A program made the translations under genes and the position numbers. Under the pieces are notes generated by a model. The model ran no database searches, was not told the origin of the DNA, and saw only the letters and a program-made list of their open reading frames with translations. This document shows, one piece after another, positions 57,441-64,000 of a stretch of 64,000 bases of DNA. The first letter of the stretch is position 1, and the number at the start of each line of letters is the position of its first letter. The stretch is from Dendrocalamus latiflorus. Its lineage: Eukaryota > Streptophyta > Magnoliopsida > Poales > Poaceae. The stretch lies in NCBI GenBank assembly GCA_017311315.1, contig CM029640.1, positions 31,619,092 through 31,683,091 of the forward strand, read 5' to 3'.

Positions 57441-60400
57441 CTAACCTGGGAACAGGAAGGGGTAGTCAGCTCTGAGCTGCTCCTCACGCTCCCAAGTTGC
57501 TTCTCGCTTGGAGTGGTTGCTCCACTGGACCTTGCAGAGTCGAATGGTTTGGCGCCTGGTCTGCTTCTCCATGGTATCAAGAATCCGGACTAGGTGCTCT
57601 GAATAAGTCAAATCCTCCCGCAGATTAACTGACTTAACTGATGTCTGCTCTTCAGGAACTCTGAGGCACTTCTTGAGTTGAGAGACGTGAAACACATTAT
57701 GCACTTCTGATAGACTCGTAGGTAACTCCAATCGGTAGGCAACTTCTCCACATCTTTCAATGATTGGAAAAGGACCGATGAATCTAGGTGCAAGCTTGCC
57801 CTTCACCTTGAATCTTCGAACTCCTCGGAGGGGGGATACTTTGAGGTAAACATGATCTCCCACTTTGAAGGATAGATCCCTACGACGATTGTCTGCATAG
57901 CTCTTTTGCCTGGATTGGGCTGCTTGAAGGCGATCCCTAATTAGCCTGACTTTTTCCTCTGCTTGCTTAAGGATCTCTGGCCCAAACACACCTCCTTCTC
58001 CTAACTCTGACCAGTGTAAAGGGGTTCTACACCTCCTACCATATAGAGCCTCAAATGGTGACATCTTAAGGCTAGACTGGTAGCTATTATTGTAGGAGAA
58101 TTCCGTGTATGGTAAGCATCTTTCCCAATCCGAAGTATATTCAAGGGCACAAGCCCGAAGCATGTCCTCTAGGATTTGATTTGTCCTTTCAGTCTGCCCA
58201 TCTGTCTGAGGGTGGAATGCAGTACTGAACGCAAGATGGGTCCCTAGTGCTTCGTGCAGGCTAGCCCAGAAATGAGAGGTGAACTGAGAACCTCGATCTG
58301 AGACTATTCTCTTGGGCACCCCATGCAAACATACGATACGGTTTATCTACAGTTCTGCTAATTTACTTCCTTTGTAGGTGGTTCTGATGGGAATGAAGTG
58401 GGCAACTTTGGTTAACCTATCCACTATGACCCATATGGAGTCATATCCCGACTTGGTACGAGGTAGGCCTGTTATAAAATCCATTTCGGCCTCTTCCCAT
58501 TTCCATTCGGGAACTTGCAACGGTTGTAACAGTCCAGCGGGCTTCTGGTGTTCAGCTTTCACCCGTTGACATGTATCACAACAAGCCACATATTCTGCGA
58601 TGTCTCTTTTCATGCGAGGCCACCAATATAGTGTCTTGATGTCTTGATACATTTTGGTGCTGCCTGGGTGGATGGTATATGCCGAGCTATGTGCCTCCTT
58701 TAGTATTAGATCTTTGAGATCCTTCTGATGGGGAACAAAGAGACGTTTCCCATACCATAATACTCCTTGCTGACCCTCTATCATTTTAGGGGCCTTTCCT
58801 TTAACCATAAGGTGTTTGAACTTTTGGACTCCAGGGTGTCCTTTTTGGGCTGCTTTAATAAGCTCTTCAAGAGTTGGATGTACTTCCATTGTAGCTAAGG
58901 TCCCATGCTCTACCATACCCAAATTGAGGGCCTCCATTTCCTTGAGGAGCTCGCAATGGATTGCTTGCTCTGAAACAGCATTGCAGTGAGGTCTGCGGCT
59001 TAAGGCATCAGCCACTACATTAGCTTTTCCAGGATGGTAGTGAACATCTAAATCATAATATTTGATTAGTTCCAACCATCTCCTTTGTCTAAGGTTAAGA
59101 TCCGCCTGTGTGAAGATATACTTGAGGCTTTTGTGGTCGGTATATATGTCACAATGATTTCCAATTAGGTAGTGGCGCCAAATTTTTAGGGCATGCACCA
59201 CTGATGCTAGCTCCAGGTCATGGGTCGGGTAATTATCCTCATGGGGACGGAGTTGCCTAGATGCATATGCTACAACTTTTCCTTCTTGCATAAGCACACA
59301 TCCAAGACCTTGGCGTGAGGCATCACAATATACCTCAAAATCCTTGTGTATGTTTGGCAATACTAGCACAGGAGCTGTTGTCAATCTTTTCTTCAGTTCC
59401 CGAAAACTCTTCTCACAGCTCTCGGTCCATTCATACTTCCTCTCTTTCTTGAGGAGGTGGGTCATGGGCTTCGATATCTGGGAGAATCCCTCTATAAAGC
59501 GTCTGTAATACCCGGCTAGGCCAAGGAAGCTACGCACTTCAGTCACAGAGGTTGGCTGTTTCCACTTCAACACCGCCTCTACCTTAGAGGGATCAACCGC
59601 CACTCCTGAAGAAGATATGATATGTCCTAGAAAACTGATCTCTTGTAACCAAAAGTCACATTTGCTGTACTTGGCATACAGCTGATGCTCCCTGAGTGTC
59701 TTTAGGACTAACCGCAGGTGTTCCGCATGTTCTTCAGTGGTCTTAGAATAGATCAAAATGTCATCTATGAATACTACCACAAATTTATCCAGGTATTTCA
59801 TGAACACCTTATTCATCAGGTTCATGAAGTAAGCCGGAGCATTTGTTAACCCAAAGGACATGACGGTGTATTCAAACAGCCCATATCGAGTGGTGAAGGC
59901 TGTCTTCGGAATGTCCTCTGCCCTGATTTTAAGCTGGTGGTATCCTGACCTCAGGTCTATCTTGGAAAAGACTGTGGCTCCCGCCAACTGATCAAATAGG
60001 TCATCAATCTTGGGCAGGGGGTATTTATTTTTAATGGTCACTTCGTTCAGGGTCCGGTAGTCTACACACAGTCGGGCAGTGCCATCTTTCTTTCTTACAA
60101 AGAGTACTGGCGAGCCCCAGGGGGATGAGCTAGGCCGGATAAAACCCTTCTCCTGGAGATCCTCAATTTGTGATTTCAATTCCTCCAACTCATCTACTGC
60201 CATTCTGTAGGGCCTCTTGGCTATTGGGGCAGTGCCTGGCTTTAGGTTGATGACAAATTCGATATCCTGATCGGGTGGCATACCAGGCAGTTCTTCTGGA
60301 AAGACTTCGGGGTACTCCCGAGCTATAGGCATCCCTCCCAGAGGTGTTTCCTGAAGGTGATGGACTACTGTCTTTAGTGATGGGCGACCCACTTTGACTT

Positions 60401-62041
60401 CTATTACTAAGCCGGGATGCTTAGTGAGTATGACCTTTCTATTGGCACAATCTATTATCCCCTGATTTTTGGCCAACCAATCCATCCCTAGGATGACATC
60501 CAAGGTTTGGGGTTTAAGGACTAACAAATCTGGCAGGAAATTAAAATTTCCCATGGTGACCTCTACCTTGGGGCTTACTAGGGTGCTGGTCAAAGGTCCT
60601 CCTGGTGAGCTTAACACAACGGGTCTTTTGAGTCTGAAGGTTGGTAACTTAACCCTTGCCACAAAATTTCCCGAGATGAAAGAATGCGAAGCCCCAGAAT
60701 CAAACAAAACTTGTGCAGGAATAGACTGAACAGAGAACGTACCCATAAGTACTCCAGAGGCATCTTGGGCCTCCTCTGCAGTAATGTGGTTCACACGGCC
60801 CTGAGTTGGTGTGGAGGAAACCCGTGAGGCTTGAGGGGCCTGGAAACTCTTGCTTGCTGCTGATGATTGTCCTCTTGATGGGGCGGCTCCCATATTAAAC
60901 TTGGCTGGGGTGCCCTGGCGATCGGGGCATTTATTGGCAAAGTGCCCTTTTGCTCCATAGCTAAAACAATGCAAATGTGCAGCTGGGTTGGAAGAGGGGG
61001 ACTGTCCCGAAAAACGAGGCACACGAGCCACGTTCCCACTGGAATGCTGAGCTGGGGCTGTAACCTTAGGTGCTGAAGTCGCTCCCTGCCGAAAAGAGGT
61101 ATTACCCTGATACATTGGCCTTGGTTGGAACCCACCTTGAGGCCTCTGCGATACCCACTTCCTCTTACGACTAGCTACTAGGAGCTTTCTTTCATTCTCA
61201 TAGATAAGGGCTTTATTGACCAAGTGGTGAAAGGTAGGATGATCGAGCAAGATCAACTGTGCTCTCATTTCCTCTTGCATTCCTTTAAGAAAGCGATCAA
61301 CCTTCTCTTCTTCTGTGGCTATGTCTGTTGGGGCGTAACGAGCTAACTGATTGAACTTGGTGAGGTAGTATTCACTGACATGTTCCCTTGCTTCAGTGTC
61401 CGAAACTCGTTCCTCTTCATCCTCATTATCCCTGAGGGTATAAAGGTTTTACGGAAGACGTCCTGGAACTCGGACCATGAAATGGCAGACCCGGCAGACT
61501 CCGCTTCCTCTCCTTCGCTGGTTTCTTCGTCCTGTTCTCCTTCCTCAGGATCCTGCTGGTCTCCCTGTTGAACGGTAGCTGCTAAAGTAGCTCCACCATC
61601 TTCTGGCTCTACCTCTTCTTCATCTGGCTCATCATGAGACATCTTTTCCCCACGGACTGCCAGAAAGTTCTCCCACCAGGCTGCGGCTGCACCCTTAAAC
61701 TGATGGGTAGCACAATCCACTTTATCTTCTTCTGCACAGCGAGCTAGACGAAGCTTCTTTTCTGTATCTCGTAACCAATCTTCAGCTTCCAATGGCTCAC
61801 TGGCTGAAGAGAATGTTAGGGGTCTTGTCCTTAGGAAGTCTACTAGCTTAGAGCTCCTATTGGCTGACCCTGACTGCTGACTGGCTAGCATGGCATGAAG
61901 GATTTGAGTCTGTTGGGCCATTAACTGCTCCATGGTGGGAGGTGCTGGGGGTGGAGGTGGAAGGCTGCGGCCTTGGCCTCGACCATGGCCTCGTCCTCGT
62001 CCCCTACCGCGGGTGGCTGCTCTTCTTGTCCTGGGTGCCAT
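57441..62041 (-). pseudogene. Gypsy gag-pol with chromodomain, broken
   Basis: Gag starts MAPRTRRAATRGRGRGRGHG at 62041, with an acidic insert (about 61510-61640) and a helical core. The frame is lost near 61378 at NMSV, where a 4-base loss from a GTGAGTGA-like duplication fits, and resumes to 61280 and beyond. Pol then shows a knuckle CFSYGAKGHFANKC whose second Cys is Tyr (60957-60959), the protease motif LFDSGASHSFI, RT with VVVFIDDILIYSK, RNase H (VYCDAS, YTDHKSLKY), an HHCC integrase (CCDTCQRVKAEHQKP, MDFITGLP) and, after an in-frame TAG at 58347-58349 (LAEL-stop-INRIVCLHG), the rest of integrase and a chromodomain (EHLVRILDTMEKQTRR, VQWSNHSKREATWE). Chromodomains of this class steer integration to heterochromatin. 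Only these two disabling breaks and the knuckle change were seen. Confidence 0.94.
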
Positions 62042-62377
62042 CTGGAACACATAAGATGCTAGAACTTGGAAAGAAGAGGAGGGGGAAGGGCCTATATGAG
62101 GGGTCACTAGCCCTCTAATCACCACACAGAAGAACCAAATGAGCCAGACAGGTAGAACAATAAAACATGAAGCTTGCATTAGTCCAATACAAGAAGGGTT
62201 GTACGACTTAACAGTGGGGCCTACAAGCTTCACTGAGTCATATTCACACCTCTACACAACGTCTACTAAAAGGGAAAGGGGGGTACAAAAGAGGAACTGA
62301 TAAAGTGCTTGCGATACCCAAAATACTGCTAGCAAGCACGGCCAAAAGCTATTCTGCTACTCCTGCTGGTACTGCCA

Positions 62378-63424
62378 CTACGCGAGGTCGATCGGGGAGA
62401 TGGAGCGGCTGCGGCTCGGTGAGCTGGAGGCAGTGCGCGAGTCGTCGCTGGTCGGCGAGCAGAGAAGACGACGGCCGCTGCTGGAACCTCTGGCGTCTAC
62501 TGCTGTGAAGCCCGGAGGTGGGCGCACGCTCTTACGAGCAGTGAGCCTAGTACGAAGTCCACACCGGCATGCCGGTGCTGCACCTCTGACAGTAGGGGCA
62601 GGCAGAGGCAGGGTACGGCTAGTGGAAGCCCGTACGGGTGTAGGCGCCGGAAGTGCTGGTGCTGACGAAGCTGCTGACGCAGGTAGTGCTGGAAGTGGTG
62701 CCGCAACTGCTGCTGCCACTGCAGGAGGCAGTGGGGCTGGAACCCTCTCCAGTGAGGCCGGTGTGTAAGTCGGAGAAGCTGGCGTGTAGGTCGGAGAAGC
62801 TGGCGTGTAGTCAGCCTGAGACTGAAGACGCTCGAGCTCTGCCTCGGTAGCAGCCCGCTCTCGCTCAGACAAGGCGAGGGCAGTGTCTAGTCCCGCCAAC
62901 TGGAGGCAGAGCGCGTCTGCGTGCTCGTAGCTGGCTGTCAGTAGTGTCCTCAGCTGACCGATCTCCTGCAGTGCCCGGCAGTAGGTGTTGACCATCGCCT
63001 GGGTCAACTGTACCTGGTGAGTCAGCCGGGGGTCGTCTACCGGTGCGTCCAGCTCCTCGGGGAGAGGTCCGCCCGCGTAGAAGGTCGAAAAGTAGCAGAA
63101 AGGGGACAGCACGAGCTCGGGCCCGTGTAGCTGCATCAGCCTCGCTGATGCCAACTGAGCGGCGTCCTGTACGGCGTCGGCGCGACGGCTCCTGGGGTGG
63201 CCGGTGGTGACGACAACAGGCTCAACTCCTCCCGGTCGGGCGTAGATAAACGCCTCCATGATCCAAGCCTCCTGGTCTCGCATTTGAGTCCGTCGCCCCT
63301 GGAAGATGGGGTGCTGGTCGTACTTGAGGTACTGCAGCAACAGTCGAAGCAACTCGACGTGGTCAGTCTCGGTCTCCGCGTGAGAAAGGTAGTCCCAGGT
63401 AGCGGCTGAGGAGGATCCGGCCAT
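62378..63424 (-). CDS. Intact extra ORF before gag, with CTD-like heptads
   Basis: A 348-residue frame starting MAGSSSAATWDYLSHAETET, in the same orientation as gag and 336 bp upstream of it, just inside the primer site. I do not recognise a named family. Residues 1-110 look folded (LLRLLLQYLKYDQHPIF, IMEAFIYARPGG, VQDAAQLASARL, VLSPFCYFSTFY). Residues about 135-203 are helical, probably a coiled coil (QAMVNTYCRALQEIGQLRTL, SERERAATEAELERLQ). Residues 206-224 are three heptads of YTPASPT type. Residues 225-348 are rich in Pro, Ala, Ser and Arg. A degraded homologue lies at 47248-48087 in a second LTR family, so the ORF was kept in both. It could be a packaging, RNA-export or host-interaction factor; this is not known. 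Confidence 0.8.
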   Translation of the reverse strand: MAGSSSAATWDYLSHAETETDHVELLRLLLQYLKYDQHPIFQGRRTQMRDQEAWIMEAFIYARPGGVEPVVVTTGHPRSRRADAVQDAAQLASARLMQLHGPELVLSPFCYFSTFYAGGPLPEELDAPVDDPRLTHQVQLTQAMVNTYCRALQEIGQLRTLLTASYEHADALCLQLAGLDTALALSERERAATEAELERLQSQADYTPASPTYTPASPTYTPASLERVPAPLPPAVAAAVAAPLPALPASAASSAPALPAPTPVRASTSRTLPLPAPTVRGAAPACRCGLRTRLTARKSVRPPPGFTAVDARGSSSGRRLLCSPTSDDSRTASSSPSRSRSISPIDLA

Positions 63425-63608
63425 CTACGTTTTAGAGAAAACAAAAGGTCAGATCAGGTAAAGAAAAAGGGAGTGCAGAAGAGTAAAGTCTATGGAATGG
63501 TAAGAGTAAGAAGTAGTAAACTATATTTTATCAAAGTCTTTATTAGTTTTCGAAACTAGACACCATCCTTAAGGCACGACCATCTTAACTAGGTTTCTAC
63601 AGTCGTAT

Positions 63609-63620
63609 GCTCTGATACCA
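63609..63620 (-). promoter_or_regulatory. Gypsy primer-binding site
   Basis: TGGTATCAGAGC on the minus strand, four bases after the LTR end GGTCCGACA. It is the initiator Met-tRNA type site and fixes the LTR boundary at 63625. Confidence 0.92.
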
Positions 63621-63624
63621 GCCC

Positions 63625-64000
63625 TGTCGGACCCCGGGTTTGAACCAACCCAGAACCCCCTGTGATTTCACCGCACTATTCCCTGGATCAGTAGATAGTG
63701 CTCACAGATACAATGCTGATTCATTTCATACATGGTACTGACCATATTATTACAATAACAGAGTGCACAGGTCCCATATAAGGACAAGTATTACAAAAGG
63801 GGCCTTCAGGCCACATAAGTTCAGTGTACCATTGCATTATTGACGGAAGCAAAAGGGAGGGGCTCATCTCCCCACAGGCAAGCGACCGGGATAACCTAGG
63901 TGTGCTTAATATTGCCCAGAGGACCTGGTTAATGCTAAGGACACCTTCCAATTAGATTGGTCGGCCAGACTGTCAGGAGAGAATAGATTCTAGCCTAACT
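63625..64000 (-). repeat. Gypsy 5' LTR, start only
   Basis: The first 376 bases of the LTR as read on the plus strand; they match 52945-53320 with about five differences (for example CCTCACTA versus CCGCACTA). If it is full length it runs about 3.6 kb past the window. Confidence 0.93.

Larger units (their letters stand above)
57278..64000 (-). mobile_element. Ty3/gypsy chromovirus (Tekay/Del-like), 5' LTR incomplete in window
   Basis: Minus-strand element with a short 3' LTR fragment (57278-57397), a polypurine tract (AAGGGGGGTGGGG on the minus strand), gag-pol with a C-terminal chromodomain, an extra ORF before gag, a primer site and the start of a 5' LTR at 63625. The order protease, RT, RNase H, integrase is that of gypsy elements. 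The 3' LTR is cut to about 120 bp, so this copy could not complete a normal replication cycle even if its proteins were supplied. Confidence 0.93.

Noticed and set aside
1..64000. tRNA, rRNA, CRISPR, prokaryotic operon or organelle insertions
   Set aside because: No cloverleaf with matching promoter boxes, no rRNA core sequence, no spaced short repeats of CRISPR type and no organelle gene seen.

Overview
This is a eukaryotic, plant nuclear window, almost certainly from a grass (Poaceae). The signs are spliced genes with plant-type GT-AG introns, Mutator-like, hAT and Tourist-like DNA transposons, Ty1/copia and chromodomain Ty3/gypsy retrotransposons primed at initiator Met-tRNA type sites, and one GC-rich single-exon C2H2 zinc-finger gene of the STOP1/ART1 family. 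No rRNA, tRNA, CRISPR or bacterial-type operon was seen. I cannot name the species; a panicoid grass is a guess.

Layout. 1-7167: right-hand part of a Mutator-like element (MULE) that carries, in one orientation, a broken MURA transposase, a broken plant-mobile-domain (PMD) gene, a 120-bp tandem repeat and an intact GRF zinc-finger/coiled-coil gene. 7438-14956: a nest. A small TIR element is split by a hAT element (8-bp duplication ACTTCAGG), which is itself split by a young Ty1/copia element (5-bp duplication ACATA) and holds a Tourist-like MITE and a Myb-like exon fragment. 15085-20159 and 25361-32795: two members of one copia family, same orientation, each with matching 5-bp target duplications, bracketing the only convincing host gene (21834-22982, STOP1-like zinc finger) and two MITEs in its upstream region. 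33905-34776: a MITE and a UDP-glycosyltransferase pseudogene that is hit by a small MULE-type MITE (10-bp duplication) and cut off by an LTR. 34777-52160: a mosaic of decayed Ty3/gypsy pieces (a plus-oriented LTR, a copia gag-protease fragment, GTCG-rich minisatellites, a gag-only gypsy element, and a second gypsy family with a roughly 3.9-kb LTR and an extra ORF). 52945-56888: a solo LTR of about 3.9 kb with target duplication ATACG. 57278-64000: most of a chromodomain gypsy element (Tekay/Del-like) of the same family, with broken gag-pol and an intact extra ORF before gag; its 5' LTR runs off the window.

How it fits together. Only three reading frames look functional: the GRF gene of the MULE, the STOP1-like host gene, and the extra ORF of the gypsy element. 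Everything else is mobile or decayed. The most unusual points are the extra gypsy ORF, which is recognisable in two LTR families and carries RNA polymerase II CTD-like heptads in the intact copy; the three-module MULE; the nested hAT with a gene fragment; and the long hairpin MITE just upstream of the STOP1-like gene.
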